Origin: Planctomycetota bacterium
Lineage (GTDB): Bacteria > Planctomycetota > UBA1135 > UBA2386
Assembly: GCA_016713175.1 (NCBI GenBank)
Contig: JADJPQ010000029.1
Coordinates: 124,001-188,000 of the forward strand
Length of the DNA stretch: 64,000 nt
Direction of reading: 5' to 3'
The notes beneath the pieces were generated by a model, which was given only the letters and a program-made list of their open reading frames with translations, did no database searches and was not told the origin of the DNA. Both the position numbers and the translations under genes were made by a program. This document shows, one piece after another, positions 24,471-36,900 of this stretch (position 1 is the first letter of the stretch; the number at the start of each line of letters is the position of its first letter).

Positions 24471-26498
24471 TCACTCGCCCTTGGTGTCGCCGCGCGCGAA
24501 GATCGAGGCGACGTAGTTCAGCACGTCGGTCGCCGAGATCTCGTCGTAGCCGAAGTCGCGCATCAGGCGGCCCTTGACGACCTCGATCTTCTCCTGGGTG
24601 TCCTTGTCGACCACCGTCGACACCAGGCTGGTCAGCTTGATCGAGTCCTTCTGGTCCTCGAACAGCTTCAGCTCGAGCGCGCGGTGCAGGCGCTCATTCG
24701 TCTTGTAATTGAACGTCCGGCCCTCGACCGCGAGCGCGCCGATGTAGTTCATGATCTCGCGGCGGAAGTCGTCCTTGCGCGACTCGGGGATGTTGATCTT
24801 CTCCTCGATGCTGCGCATCAGCCGTTCGTCGGGCTCCTCGTCTCTGCCGGTGTACGGGTTCTTGACCTTCTCGTTCTGCGTGTAGGCCTTGACGTTGTCG
24901 ATGTAGTTGCCGCACAGCCGCGCGATCGCCTCTTCGTCGGCGGAGATGGCGCGCTGGACCTCGTTCTTGATGATCTCCTCGTACTCCTCGCGGACGACCA
25001 GCAGCAGATCCTTGTAGCGCTTCTTGGTCTCCGGATCCGAGATCAGGCTGTGGTGGTCGAGGCCCGACTCCAGTTCGTTCATCACCATGAACGGGTTGAT
25101 GCACGGCAGGTCGCGCACCAGCACGTTGGAGATCTTGTCCTGGATGTAGCGCGGCGAGATGCCATCCAGGCCCTCGTGCTCGGCCTCCTCGCGCAGCTCC
25201 CTGATGTTGTCGCGGGTGTAGCCGGGCAGCGTCTTGCCGTTGTAGAGCTTCAGCTTCTGCAGCAGCGTCAGGTTGGCCTTCTTCGGCTCCTCGAGCCGCG
25301 TCAGGATCGCCCACATCGCGGCGATCTCCAGCGTGTGCGGCGCGATCTGCTTGCCGGGCACATGCTTTCGCCCGAAGTCCTTCTCGTAGATCTTGATCTC
25401 GTTCTGCAGCCGCAGGTTGTACGGGATGTCGATCTTGATGGTGCGGTCGCGGAACGCCTCCATCAGCTCGTTGTTCTGCAGCCGGTCGTATTCGGGCTCG
25501 TTGGTGTGCCCGAGGATCACTTCGTCGATGTCGGTCTGCGCGAACTTCTTCGGCTTGATCTTGTGCTCCTGCGACGCCGTCAGCAGGTCGTAGAGGAACG
25601 CGACATCCAGCTTCAGCACCTCGATGAACTCGATGATGCCGCGGTTGGCGACGCAGAACTCGCCATCGAAGTTGAACGCGCGCGGATCGCTGTCGGTGCC
25701 GAGCTCGGCGATCTTCCGGTAGTTGATGTCGCCGGTCAGTTCGGTGCTGTCCTGGTTCTTCTCGTCCTTGGGCTGGAACGTGCCGATCGCGACGCGGTCC
25801 TTTTCGGACACCAGGAGGCGCTTGACCACCACGTGCTCGAGCACCTTGCCGTAGTCGCCGTCGTACCGGCGCAGCAGCATCTCCTGGTAGTAGCGCGACA
25901 CCGGCGACATGTCGGAGTCCAGGCGCAGCTTGTAGGGGATCCGGACCTTCTTCTGCAGCGTCGCCAGCACCCGGTTCCTGACCTCACGCGGCAGCAGCAG
26001 CAGCGGCTCCTCGTTCATCGGTGAGGGCACCGTCTCGCCGTCGACCTTCCAGGAGAAGGTGTAGAGCGCGCCCTGCGGGGTCCGCGAATAGGCCTCGAGA
26101 CCCTTCTTCAGCAGGCGGACGATCGTCGATTTGCTGGAACCGACGGGACCGTGCAGCAGCAGCACGCGCCGTTCGGAGCCAAACCCATGAGCGGCGGCCT
26201 TGAAGACCGCCATCAGGTTGTGCAGCGAGCGCTCGAGGCCGAACACGGCGTCGCGGCCGTCCTCGACCGGGTCGCTGAAGAAGCGGTAGTGCGGGACCTT
26301 CTCCTTGTCGACCTCGACTTCGTCGACGCCGTGCGACAGGACCATGTCGTAGATGCGCTGGTGGGCGGTGCGCAGCACGAGAGGGTTCTCCTGGACGATC
26401 GCCAGGTACTGGGCGAACGTGCCTTCCCAGTGCTCGTCCTGGAACTTCTTGGTGTCGAGCGACTGGCGGATCAGATCGGACAGGTCCAGGTCGGTCAT
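24471..26498 (-). CDS. prkA: PrkA family serine protein kinase (AAA-type)
   Basis: 675 residues. ATG 26498 (MTDLDLSDLIRQSL) is preceded by GAGGTGAC. The N-terminal two-thirds is the PrkA AAA domain with Walker A in GPVGSSKST. The long helical domain with HTNEPEY and NPYTGRDEEPDERLMRSIEE precedes the C-terminal kinase-like domain ending DVLNYVASIFARG. Known members (B. subtilis PrkA, E. coli YeaG) act in sporulation, nitrogen starvation and stress and have been described as Ser kinases with possible Lon-like protease activity. First gene of the prkA-DUF444-spoVR operon, so the promoter should lie in 26499-26757. Confidence 0.95.
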   Translation of the reverse strand: MTDLDLSDLIRQSLDTKKFQDEHWEGTFAQYLAIVQENPLVLRTAHQRIYDMVLSHGVDEVEVDKEKVPHYRFFSDPVEDGRDAVFGLERSLHNLMAVFKAAAHGFGSERRVLLLHGPVGSSKSTIVRLLKKGLEAYSRTPQGALYTFSWKVDGETVPSPMNEEPLLLLPREVRNRVLATLQKKVRIPYKLRLDSDMSPVSRYYQEMLLRRYDGDYGKVLEHVVVKRLLVSEKDRVAIGTFQPKDEKNQDSTELTGDINYRKIAELGTDSDPRAFNFDGEFCVANRGIIEFIEVLKLDVAFLYDLLTASQEHKIKPKKFAQTDIDEVILGHTNEPEYDRLQNNELMEAFRDRTIKIDIPYNLRLQNEIKIYEKDFGRKHVPGKQIAPHTLEIAAMWAILTRLEEPKKANLTLLQKLKLYNGKTLPGYTRDNIRELREEAEHEGLDGISPRYIQDKISNVLVRDLPCINPFMVMNELESGLDHHSLISDPETKKRYKDLLLVVREEYEEIIKNEVQRAISADEEAIARLCGNYIDNVKAYTQNEKVKNPYTGRDEEPDERLMRSIEEKINIPESRKDDFRREIMNYIGALAVEGRTFNYKTNERLHRALELKLFEDQKDSIKLTSLVSTVVDKDTQEKIEVVKGRLMRDFGYDEISATDVLNYVASIFARGDTKGE

Positions 26499-26757
26499 GC
26501 GGTCACCTCGGGCGGCGGTCGGCGGTGCGCCGATCGTCGCATCCGCCCATCCTATCGGCGGTTCCGGTCGACGCCATGAGACGTTCGGCTCGGGTGACGG
26601 GCTCGGTTCGGGACGACCTACGCCCCTCGCGATGGACGCGTCGTCATCGGCGCCTGGCGACGAGGTCGGCAGGTTCACGCAACGGTCGAAACGCCGGATG
26701 GAGCGGCGACGCAGTCTCCACTTGCGCTCTCGTCGCAGTGGTCACATAGTCGCGACC

Positions 26758-26988
26758 ATGACAAAGCGAGTGCGAACGATCGCCGCAGGGAAGTTCAAGG
26801 CCAGGTGCTTGGCGCTTCTGGACGAGGTCGCGGCAACGCATCAGCCGGTCATCATCACCAAACGCGGCCGACCAGTGGCCCGCGTGCTGCCGATCGAGAA
26901 CGCCAAGCCACCTTCCCTGCTCGGCAGCATCCTCGAGGAACACGACCTGCTCTCCCCGATCGACGAACGCTGGGACGCGGATCGATGA
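26758..26988 (+). CDS. Phd/YefM family antitoxin
   Basis: 76 residues. The N-terminal half TIAAGKFKARCLALLDEVAA followed by PVIITKRGRPVARVLPI is the Phd/YefM DNA-binding fold. The Pro-rich acidic C-terminus would neutralise the toxin. It overlaps the PIN-domain toxin gene by ATGA, the usual antitoxin-first order, and such antitoxins normally repress their own promoter. The preceding 26499-26757 is the shared divergent promoter region with prkA. Confidence 0.88.
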   Translation: MTKRVRTIAAGKFKARCLALLDEVAATHQPVIITKRGRPVARVLPIENAKPPSLLGSILEEHDLLSPIDERWDADR

Positions 26989-27362
26989 TCCTACTGGACA
27001 CGCACGCCTGGCTGTGGTGGAACGCATCGCCAGAGCGACTCTCGTCCCGCGCCAAGAAGGCCATCGAGGCCGCACCCGCAGTTGCAGTCGCGGCGATCAG
27101 CATGTGGGAGGTCGCCATGCTCTCGAGTCGCGGGCGGGTCGTTCTCGACCGCCCGGCGCGTGAATGGCTGCAGGTCGCGCTGGCCCAGGACCGGGTCACC
27201 CTGTTGCCGTTGACTCCGGAGATCGCATGCCTGGCCACGGAGCTGGCGATCCACGGCGACCCGGCTGACCGGATCATCCTGGCGACGGCACGCATTCATC
27301 GCGCCCGATTGGTGACCAAAGACGAAGCGCTTCGGACAGCCCAAGATTCCGCTATCTGGTAG
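26985..27362 (+). CDS. vapC: PIN-domain ribonuclease toxin (VapC-like)
   Basis: 125 residues, normal for VapC. The acidic PIN residues are visible: Asp in MILLDTHAWLWW, Glu in ISMWEVAML, and Asp residues in HGDPADRIILATA, with a later TKD. These coordinate Mg for RNA cleavage. The W-W-N and SMWEVA features place it in the subgroup usually paired with Phd-type antitoxins, as here. Target RNA unknown. ATG 26985 overlaps the antitoxin stop. Confidence 0.88.
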   Translation: MILLDTHAWLWWNASPERLSSRAKKAIEAAPAVAVAAISMWEVAMLSSRGRVVLDRPAREWLQVALAQDRVTLLPLTPEIACLATELAIHGDPADRIILATARIHRARLVTKDEALRTAQDSAIW

Positions 27363-27425
27363 CGCGCCGCCTCCGCCTTCGAATTGGCCGCCGAGCATCG
27401 AGCACCGCAAGAATGTGGGGCCGGA

Positions 27426-27926
27426 TCAGGCCCGACTCGCCGCTCCACCCGCAGATCGGTTGTCGATACGATCCAACCAGGCGAGCACCCATTCCGTCAG
27501 AATCTGGACGCCAAGCCCGAACCGCCACTGCCTCTTGTGGTGCCTCCCGACGAGTTCGCACCCTACCCCACTCGCCCCGGGCTCGATGGGCTTGGTGATC
27601 TGCTCGGCGTGAATCAGCTTGTCGCACACGTCTTTGATGGAGAAGCGCCCGTCGTCGTGGGGGCCAGCGTCGTCGAAGAGCCCACACGCGAGGATGCCGC
27701 CGCTGGTCGCCGTATACTCCGGATCCCTGTTGAGCGACACGCGGATCGAGATGGCCAGGTTGAGGAGTGCCGTCGAGAACAGGCGGTTGTAGGTCTGGTA
27801 GATGCGGTCGCTGTAGCCACAGATCGTCGCCCCGTTGAACAGGCGATCGAACTGGAGGTCGAGCGCGTGGCATTGGATTGCGAGTGAGCGAATGTGATCC
27901 GTGCCGATCCGGTACGTGCCGTCCAT
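27426..27926 (-). CDS. Hypothetical protein
   Basis: 166 residues from ATG 27926 (MDGTYRIGTDHIRSLAIQC); the frame extends further upstream but without protein-like composition. No family recognised. Composition is balanced, with Ile, Tyr, Asn and Asp, and base and codon use is lower-GC than the conserved genes around it, which fits transferred accessory DNA beside the toxin-antitoxin pair. No signal peptide or membrane segment; probably cytoplasmic. Confidence 0.55.
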   Translation of the reverse strand: MDGTYRIGTDHIRSLAIQCHALDLQFDRLFNGATICGYSDRIYQTYNRLFSTALLNLAISIRVSLNRDPEYTATSGGILACGLFDDAGPHDDGRFSIKDVCDKLIHAEQITKPIEPGASGVGCELVGRHHKRQWRFGLGVQILTEWVLAWLDRIDNRSAGGAASRA

Positions 27927-28083
27927 TGGCTGGATCGTCCAGCCCGAACGCGGCGACTTCCAGCGCGCCGCCCTACTTGGCGGCACCTGCTTCGGCCGGC
28001 CTGTGTTCGTCGCGGCGGAACGACGACAACGACGACCAACCCGCCTTGACCAGTGCGGGAGACTCGCCGAGCATGAACCGCCG

Positions 28084-29019
28084 ATGAAGCGCATCCTCGA
28101 CCGCTGCCTCGACGCGGTGCCGTTCGCCGGCGCGTGGCGTAGACGCGCCCGCGACTCGCGGCAGCAGTTGCAAGCGCTGCGCGCCGCGGTCGGACCGTTC
28201 GGTCCCGGCCATTTCTACTCGCCGATCGCGGATGCTACCGACATCGCCGGCCGCGCCAGTCCACCTTCGCCAGCCCACAGCCTCGGCGACGGCGTCGACC
28301 TGCGCGCCGACGAACAGCGCACCCTGCTGCGCACCCTGACGCCGCTGCTGCAAGACCACGGCCTGCCGGCACAGCCGACGCCGAACTGCCGGTTCCACCT
28401 CGACAACTCCGCGTTCGCCTGGGGCGATGCGCTGATCGCCCAGGCCCTCGTCCGCCACACCCGCCCACGCCACATCATCGAAGTCGGCTCCGGCTACTCC
28501 TCGGCGCTGCTGCTCGAGACCACGCTGCGCCACAAAGTCGACTGCCACCTGACCTGCATCGAGCCGTACCCCGAACGCCTCGACTCGCTGCTCCGCCCCG
28601 GCGACAACCGCCACGTCACCGTGCTGCGCCAGCGCGTCCAGCAGACGCCGCTGTCGACCTTCGACGAACTGAAGTCCGGCGACATCCTGTTCATCGACAG
28701 CTCGCACGTCGGCAAGGTCGGCAGCGATGTGCTGTTCCTGTTCTTCGAAGTGCTGCCGCGACTCCGCCCCGGCGTGCTCGTGCACGTGCACGACATCCAG
28801 CCGTACTTCGAGTACCCCGAACCCTGGCTGCGCGAAGGCCGCCACTGGAACGAGGCCTACCTGCTGCGCGCGTTCCTGCAGTTCAACCGGCGATTCCGCA
28901 TCGAACTGTGGGTGCCGTGGGTGCTGCAACAGGAGGCGGATTGGCTGCGCGAACGCGCCGCCGACTGCCTGCGCAACTCCGGCGGCTCGATCTGGTTGGC
29001 GGTGCAGCCGGACTGCTGA
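28084..29019 (+). CDS. Class I SAM-dependent methyltransferase (Methyltransf_24-like)
   Basis: 311 residues. Residues ~135-240 form the Rossmann-type core: motif I in HIIEVGSGYSSALLL, an acidic loop CIEPYPERL, and GDILFIDSSHVGKVGSD followed by RPGVLVHVHDI. This pattern is common in methyltransferases near glycan and surface-polymer genes. Substrate unknown. The N-terminal ~85 residues are Arg-rich and variable. No operon partner is obvious; it is divergent from the hypothetical gene to its left. Confidence 0.8.
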   Translation: MKRILDRCLDAVPFAGAWRRRARDSRQQLQALRAAVGPFGPGHFYSPIADATDIAGRASPPSPAHSLGDGVDLRADEQRTLLRTLTPLLQDHGLPAQPTPNCRFHLDNSAFAWGDALIAQALVRHTRPRHIIEVGSGYSSALLLETTLRHKVDCHLTCIEPYPERLDSLLRPGDNRHVTVLRQRVQQTPLSTFDELKSGDILFIDSSHVGKVGSDVLFLFFEVLPRLRPGVLVHVHDIQPYFEYPEPWLREGRHWNEAYLLRAFLQFNRRFRIELWVPWVLQQEADWLRERAADCLRNSGGSIWLAVQPDC

Positions 29020-29112
29020 TCCGGATCAGCGCCTTTCGGCGACGGTCGCCGTGACGTCGGGCATGAGATCGAGGCGGCGCCGAGTCACCGCCACCCAACC
29101 CTGGTGAGTCCG

Positions 29113-29292
29113 TCAGTCCGCGCCGTCTCCCGGTTCGCCGCCCGCCAACAACATCTCGATGACCTCACGCAGGTGCTGCTGCAACTCATCCAAGGTGGCG
29201 CCCTGACTGTGCGCGCCAGGCCACCCTGGAACGGAACCCACGTAGAGCCCGGTGTCCGGGTCGCGCTCGACGACGAAATGGAAGGTACGCAT
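29113..29292 (-). CDS. Orphan HicB-like (UPF0150) antitoxin
   Basis: 59 residues: MRTFHFVVERDPDTGLYVG, then SVPGWPGAHSQGATLDELQQHL, the compact HicB alpha/beta fold. It lacks the DNA-binding tail found in longer HicB proteins. No HicA-like toxin (dsRBD-fold, HxxxH-containing) is seen within 300 bp on either side, so it is either solitary or a remnant. ATG 29292 is the only sensible start. Confidence 0.7.
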   Translation of the reverse strand: MRTFHFVVERDPDTGLYVGSVPGWPGAHSQGATLDELQQHLREVIEMLLAGGEPGDGAD

Positions 29293-29402
29293 GCTTCCTG
29301 AAGTGGTCGGAGACCGCCGCATGGTCAGCGTAGCGGCGTCGACCAGGTCGACAACCGGAGATGGCCGTAACCAGTGCCACGGTCGACCGGCGACCGGGCG
29401 CA

Positions 29403-29873
29403 TCAGCCAACTCGAGATCGCCAACGAGCGGAACGGACGATCGACGTGACGTCCTCCAGATCGCGTTCGCAGCCCTTCCGATCCGTTGCCGGCAACGTGG
29501 GCCGGTACATCGCGAGCACCAACCCGCCCGGCGCCAGTGAGTACCAGACCCAGCCCGACCCGTTCTCCAGGGCCCCCACACCGATTGGCGTCGACCCGCC
29601 ACTCAGCGAGACGAAGGCCACCACTGGGTCCCCGGTCCACTGCCGGGCCAGGTGTTCCGCGGCAGTGCCGGATGATCCCCCGGGCAGTTCCGCCTGGAAT
29701 GCCGTGGTGATCTGCAGCGTGCCGGCTCCTCCATCGCGTCGAGCCACAATCAACCCGGCGAACTCATGAAACAGCCAGTCGTGCGGCGCCAGCAACTCGA
29801 GTGGGCCGACAGTCACCTGACCGACGGTGATCGGCCTCCCACTTCGAGGTTCCCGCGCCGCATCATCGCTCAC
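29403..29873 (-). CDS. Hypothetical protein coupled to DUF1428 gene
   Basis: 156 residues from GTG 29873, which overlaps the stop of the DUF1428 gene (GTGA). No family recognised. The sequence looks like a globular beta-rich protein: HDWLFHEFAGLIVARRDGG, TAEHLARQWTGDP and VWYSLAPGGLVLAMYR read as alternating strands and helices. No signal peptide. Translational coupling suggests co-expression with the DUF1428 protein. Confidence 0.6.
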   Translation of the reverse strand: MSDDAAREPRSGRPITVGQVTVGPLELLAPHDWLFHEFAGLIVARRDGGAGTLQITTAFQAELPGGSSGTAAEHLARQWTGDPVVAFVSLSGGSTPIGVGALENGSGWVWYSLAPGGLVLAMYRPTLPATDRKGCERDLEDVTSIVRSARWRSRVG

Positions 29874-30226
29874 GCATCCACCGCAACCTCGAACCCGCCA
29901 TGCGTCATCTGCTTCATGTCGAACGGCATCGGCAGCTGACACATCGCCGCGATCCGCGGATCCTGCATGACCTTCGCGTTCACCTGATCCCGGTGCTTCC
30001 GCGACTTGTAGACGATCCACGCCATCACCACGACGTCCCCCTTCTTCGCCTTCGCCCGCACCGGGAACGGCACGCCGCACGACGTCTTCATGTCCTCGCC
30101 AAAGCACTCACGATACTCCAGCGCGCCAAGCTCCTTCCACACCTTGGCGGCCTTCTTCGCCAGCGCCAGATACGCCGGCAGCTTCTTCTTCGGGACGGTC
30201 AACAGGAACCCATCGATGTAGCGCAT
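29870..30226 (-). CDS. DUF1428 family protein
   Basis: 118 residues starting MRYIDGFLLTVPKKKLPAYLA. Conserved features: CFGEDM, KKGDVVVMAWIVYKSRKHRDQVN and MPFDMKQMTHGGFE near the end. Family members are small dimeric alpha/beta-barrel (ferredoxin-like) cytoplasmic proteins of unknown biochemical role. Full length for the family. First gene of a two-gene minus-strand unit. Confidence 0.9.
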   Translation of the reverse strand: MRYIDGFLLTVPKKKLPAYLALAKKAAKVWKELGALEYRECFGEDMKTSCGVPFPVRAKAKKGDVVVMAWIVYKSRKHRDQVNAKVMQDPRIAAMCQLPMPFDMKQMTHGGFEVAVDA

Positions 30227-30287
30227 GGCCCGAGAACATGACCACGCGCCCGCCGCCGCACAAGCCCGCCGCGCCGAGGCCGCCGCA

Positions 30288-32468
<2,181 letters not shown>

Positions 32469-32696
32469 GATGGGAACCTCCGGGGTGACGGGCTTGCGAA
32501 CGAGTTGGTATCGGACGTACGGACCCATCCACACTAGGGCGTTGGTGCCGGCCGATCCACGGTCGGGCGCACGCCCCGGCGCGCTCTGTGCAATCCGCGG
32601 GGAACACCTGTGGAGAACCGCGGGAGTGGCACCCGGGAGGCGGCGCTTCGGCCCCGGTGACAGCCGAGGGCACCGACCGTACCTTCCCCGCCCCCC

Positions 32697-33977
32697 ATGC
32701 GCCGCTTCGTCCGCCTGACCCCGCTCGCACTGCTGTGCGGATGTACCAGCCCGCCGCCAGCGCCGGCGGTACCACCCGCATGGAACGTTCACGGCAGTCG
32801 CTTCGCCGGCGCCGCCCTGGCCGGCGCCAGCGCGTTCACCGGACCGACATCGTCGGTGTCGCCTGGTTGCGACCTGCAACTGACGGTGCTCGCGCTGTCA
32901 GCGATGCCGCCCGGCGACGCGCTGGCGGCCCACGCCGCCGTCATCACGCGCGCGAACCAGCCAAAGCCCCTGGGGGGCCATCCGAGGTCGCTGCAGGACG
33001 TCAGGGTCGTGCACGAGACTGCGGTCGTCGAACAGGCGGTGGCGGCCGCACGCGCGCGCTGGCACTACAACCTCGACCTGGCGCCGGACACCACGACCAC
33101 CGTGAACGTGCGCGAGGTCGGGAGGACGGTCGGGCCGGCGTTGCTGTTGCGTTCCGAACGGGACGGCTGCCACCTGGCGCTGGTGGCCGACGATGGCGAA
33201 CAGGTGCTGCTCGATGGCACCTGGGATCCCGCGGCGCCGCTGCTGCTCGCCGTTCCCCAGGAACGCGCCGACTGCGCCGGCGTCGGGCTGCTGCTGCAGG
33301 CCGGAACGGCGATCGACGCGCCGATGCTGGATGTCGATCCCGAACGCGATGTCGCCGCGCTGACCGACGTCTCGCGCCAGCGACTGATGCCGCCGGACAC
33401 CCGGGCGTTGACGCTGCGCGCGCAGGCGGCGGCGTTCACGACGCTGGTCGGCGAACGGCAGCGGCGACCGGCATTGCTCGGCCTGTGCCTGCGCGTCGGC
33501 GCCGTGCGCTGCGCCGATCTGGCGCTGGTCGCCGACGAGCCGACGCTGGCGGCCCTCGCGCAGCGCGTGCAGACGCTCGGCATCGATCCGGCACGCGCCG
33601 ACGCGGCGCTGGCGTTCGACCTCGAACGGCTGGCCTTCCTGGCGCTGACTCCGGAGCTGCAGCGCGACACGTTGCCACCGCGGCTCGCGGCGTTCCTGAC
33701 CCGGCACGCGGGTGCCGCCGGCCGCAACGCCGGCGAACTGGAGGCTGCGATCGCGGCGGCGACCGATGAGGCGTCGTTGCGGGCGGCGCTGACGGCGACC
33801 AACGAACGGGCGCTGCACGACAGCGATCCGGCCGTTCGCGTCCGCGCGAATGACTGGCTGGCGCGGCGCGGCATCGTGGTGCCGGCGTACGATCCGCTCG
33901 GCGAACGCACCGCGCGGCGCACCGCGCTGCAGGCGTTCGAACGGCAACGGACGACTGTGCCGGAGACCGGCCGATGA
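32697..33977 (+). CDS. Lipoprotein of unknown function
   Basis: 426 residues. MRRFVRLTPLALLCGC gives a lipobox (LLCGC), so it is membrane-anchored. The N-terminal half includes a Cys in SPGCDLQLTVLAL and several Gly/Asp turns; the C-terminal half is helical and Ala/Arg-rich with LADEPTLAALAQRV-type helices. No family recognised. It overlaps the giant AsmA-like gene by ATGA, pointing to a joint envelope role. Confidence 0.65.
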   Translation: MRRFVRLTPLALLCGCTSPPPAPAVPPAWNVHGSRFAGAALAGASAFTGPTSSVSPGCDLQLTVLALSAMPPGDALAAHAAVITRANQPKPLGGHPRSLQDVRVVHETAVVEQAVAAARARWHYNLDLAPDTTTTVNVREVGRTVGPALLLRSERDGCHLALVADDGEQVLLDGTWDPAAPLLLAVPQERADCAGVGLLLQAGTAIDAPMLDVDPERDVAALTDVSRQRLMPPDTRALTLRAQAAAFTTLVGERQRRPALLGLCLRVGAVRCADLALVADEPTLAALAQRVQTLGIDPARADAALAFDLERLAFLALTPELQRDTLPPRLAAFLTRHAGAAGRNAGELEAAIAAATDEASLRAALTATNERALHDSDPAVRVRANDWLARRGIVVPAYDPLGERTARRTALQAFERQRTTVPETGR

Positions 33978-36900
33978 GCGCGACGGTTCCCGTGCCGAAG
34001 GTCAGGCGGCGGCGCTGGCGTCGGTGGCTGTTGTGGTCGTTGTTGGCGGCGCTGCTGGGCCGAATGGCGCTGCCGTGGGTCCTGCCATGGCTCTGCAACT
34101 GGTTCGCTGGCGGACTCGGCCTGCGGGTGACGTGGCGAACGTTGTCGCTGTCGCTGACCGGATCGTCGCTCGAGGTCGAGGACCTGCAGGTGGCGGCGCG
34201 CGACGCTGCGACACCGGCACCACCGTTGTTCTCGGCCCGGCGGCTGCATGCCGATGTCGAAACGCTGGCGCTGCTTGGCGGCGAGTTGCGGATCGCCGAC
34301 GTGACGATCACCGGCGCCCGGTGCGGGCTCGAACGGCGGGCCGACGGCACGTTCGTGTTGCCGGCGGAGTGGACGCAAGGCTCGTCGCCACCGGCCGAGC
34401 CGCCGACACCAGCAAGCGGTCCGCTCGCCTTCGACCTGCCGTTCGTGATCGTGCGAGCACGCATCGACGATGCCCGCATCTCCTTGCGCGGCCCTGGGCG
34501 CAGCGAACCCATCGAGGCGATCGCCGATCTGCTGGTGTCGGATCTGGGCGACCCGGAGCGCGAGAGCCGGATCGAAGCACGGCTGACCAGCCCTGGTCAC
34601 CTCGATCGCCTGCAGGTCCACGCCGCGGCGCAAACAGGTGCCGCGAAGGTCACGACCGAGCTGCGCGTGCAAATGCGCGGCGCCCGCCCGGCGGCGCTGT
34701 TGCGTGAATGGCCGCTTGCCGGCATCGGGCCCGACGCCAAGGCCCTCGACGTCGACCTGCACGCGACGCTGTCGGCGGAACGGTTGGCCGACGATCCTGC
34801 CGTGGCGAACCTGGCGGGCGAGATGCGAGCCACCGTGATCGCTGATCACGCCGAAGTGTTCGGTCTGCCGACGCTGCGGATGGCCATCCCGCGCTGGTCG
34901 CGCCAAGGCGCCGCGGCGTTGTCGATGCAGCTGCGCGATGGTTCGCTGCACGCCACGCGACGCGCCGATGGCGCGTGGGTCGTCGCTGGTATGGCGATCG
35001 GCGGCAATCCGGCGGCGCCGCCGGTCGCGCCATTCCCGCTGGCGGTGTCGGGGCTGGGCGCCGACTTGGGCCCGCTGAACCTGGCCGCCGATGCGCCCGC
35101 GACGCCGTTCTCGCTGCAGCTGTCGCTGCCGGGATGGCTCGACGGACTTTCGATCCGCGACGCCGCGCTGCGACCGACACCGCTCGAACTGAACGCGACG
35201 GTGCGCGGTCGCGGCCTGCAGGTGCAGCGCCTGCAGCCCCTGCTCGAAACCGCAGGCGTCCGCTGCGACTGGCCAACTGGCGACCTGACGATGACGCTGC
35301 GCGCCGCCGGAACGGCGACCGCGCCGACGGCCTGGTCGGCGAGCATCGTGGATCTCGCGCTGCAGCACGGCGAGCAGGCCATTCGCGTTCCGGAAGTCGC
35401 GGTCGCCGGACTGCTGGCCGGCGATGACGGCATCGCGATCGACAGTGTTCGCCTGCGTGGTCCGGAGCTGGCGATCCACCGCTCCCCCGCCGGTGCCTTC
35501 GGCATCGCCGGGTGGGAATTCGCGCCGGTGCCGAGCACCATGCCACCGCCGTCGACCGCCGCGAACGGACCGCTGCCGCGCGTGCGGATCCGCGACCTGC
35601 TGTGGTCGGGCGCCGCAGTGACGTTCACCGATGCAGCGAAGACGCCGACGACGACGGTGGCGATCGCCGAAGTCGCGCTGACCGGCCGCGACCTGGCGTT
35701 CGGCGTGGACTCGTCGCCCCCTGGCGCCGCGGAGTTCTCCTGCCGCATTCCCGGCATCGTCGAACGCGTCGCGCTGCAGGCACGCATGACGCCGCATCCT
35801 GGCGGTGGCGAGGTGGCGCTGACGGCGCGGCTGCAGCAGATCGTCGGCCAGGGCCTGCGGCCGTGGCTTGCGCCACTCGGAATCGAACCGTTGCTGCAGC
35901 AGGGCGAACTGCAGACGCGGCTGTCCGTTCGCGTCGAACAACAGGCGGATGGCATGCACCTGCGGGCCGCGCTCGACGATCTGACGCTGCGCGATGGAAC
36001 GACGAACTGGGTCCGGGTTCCGGCACTGACCGTCGAGCAGGCGCGGCTCGGCGATGCCCGGATCGACCTCGGGACGATCACGCTCAGGGCACCCGAACTG
36101 CACATCCATCGCCGCGCCGACGGCGGTCTCGATGTCGCGGGACTCGCCCTGCCCGCCACCGCAGCCGCTGCGAGAGCTGACGGCGATGCCGCGGCTCAGC
36201 CCGTGAACGCATCGCCGGGGTTGGCCTGGCAACGCGTGTCGCTGCAGGAAGGCAAGTTGTCGTTGGCGGACGACGCGCCCGACCGCCGCCGCACCGTCGC
36301 GGCAAGCGTCGATCTCTCGGTCGGCACGTTGGGCCGGCAACGCGGCGCTGCCGCCACGCCGTTCACCCTCGCCCTGACGACGGGCGAACGAACCCGCATC
36401 GGCTGCGAAGGCTCGCTGGTCGCCGATCCAGGAGCGTTGCGCGTGCAGGCGATGCTGCGCGCTGACGGCCTGGACGCCGCCGCGGTGACGCCATGGCTGC
36501 CGCCCGACACCACCTGGACACTCGGTCAGGGTTCCGCCCGGGGGACGCTGACGGCGGCGATCGATCGGCGGTCCGACGGCTCGCAATCGATCGCCGTCGA
36601 ACTGCGGGATGTGCGGATCGCCGACGGCGACACGGCGGTGTTCGGGTTCGACCGCGCCGTGCTCGACGCCCCGCGGATTGCCCCCGACGGCAACGCGATC
36701 CATCTCGCGAACCTGCAGCTCGTCGGACTGCGCACGGCGTTGGCGCGGGAGAACGGCCGGCTGCGCGTTCCCGGCCTGCTGTTGCCCGCCGCGGCCGGTG
36801 GTACACCTGCTGCGGGCACCGACCCGACCCGGTCGACGCCGCTGCGGTTGCCGGGCCTGCAAGTCGACAGCATCGACCTGGAACTCGCCGAACTGGTGTG

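Noticed and set aside
26499..26757. An N-terminal extension of PrkA of 60 residues into the upstream region.
   Set aside because: The residues are Pro/Ser/Arg-rich and unlike PrkA; the ATG at 26498 has a good ribosome-binding site and the usual family N-terminus.
29020..29112. In-frame readthrough extension of the HicB-like gene encoding GWVAVTRRRLDLMPDV and so on.
   Set aside because: It follows a TGA stop, has no start of its own and matches no HicA or HicB tail I know; chance openness is more likely.
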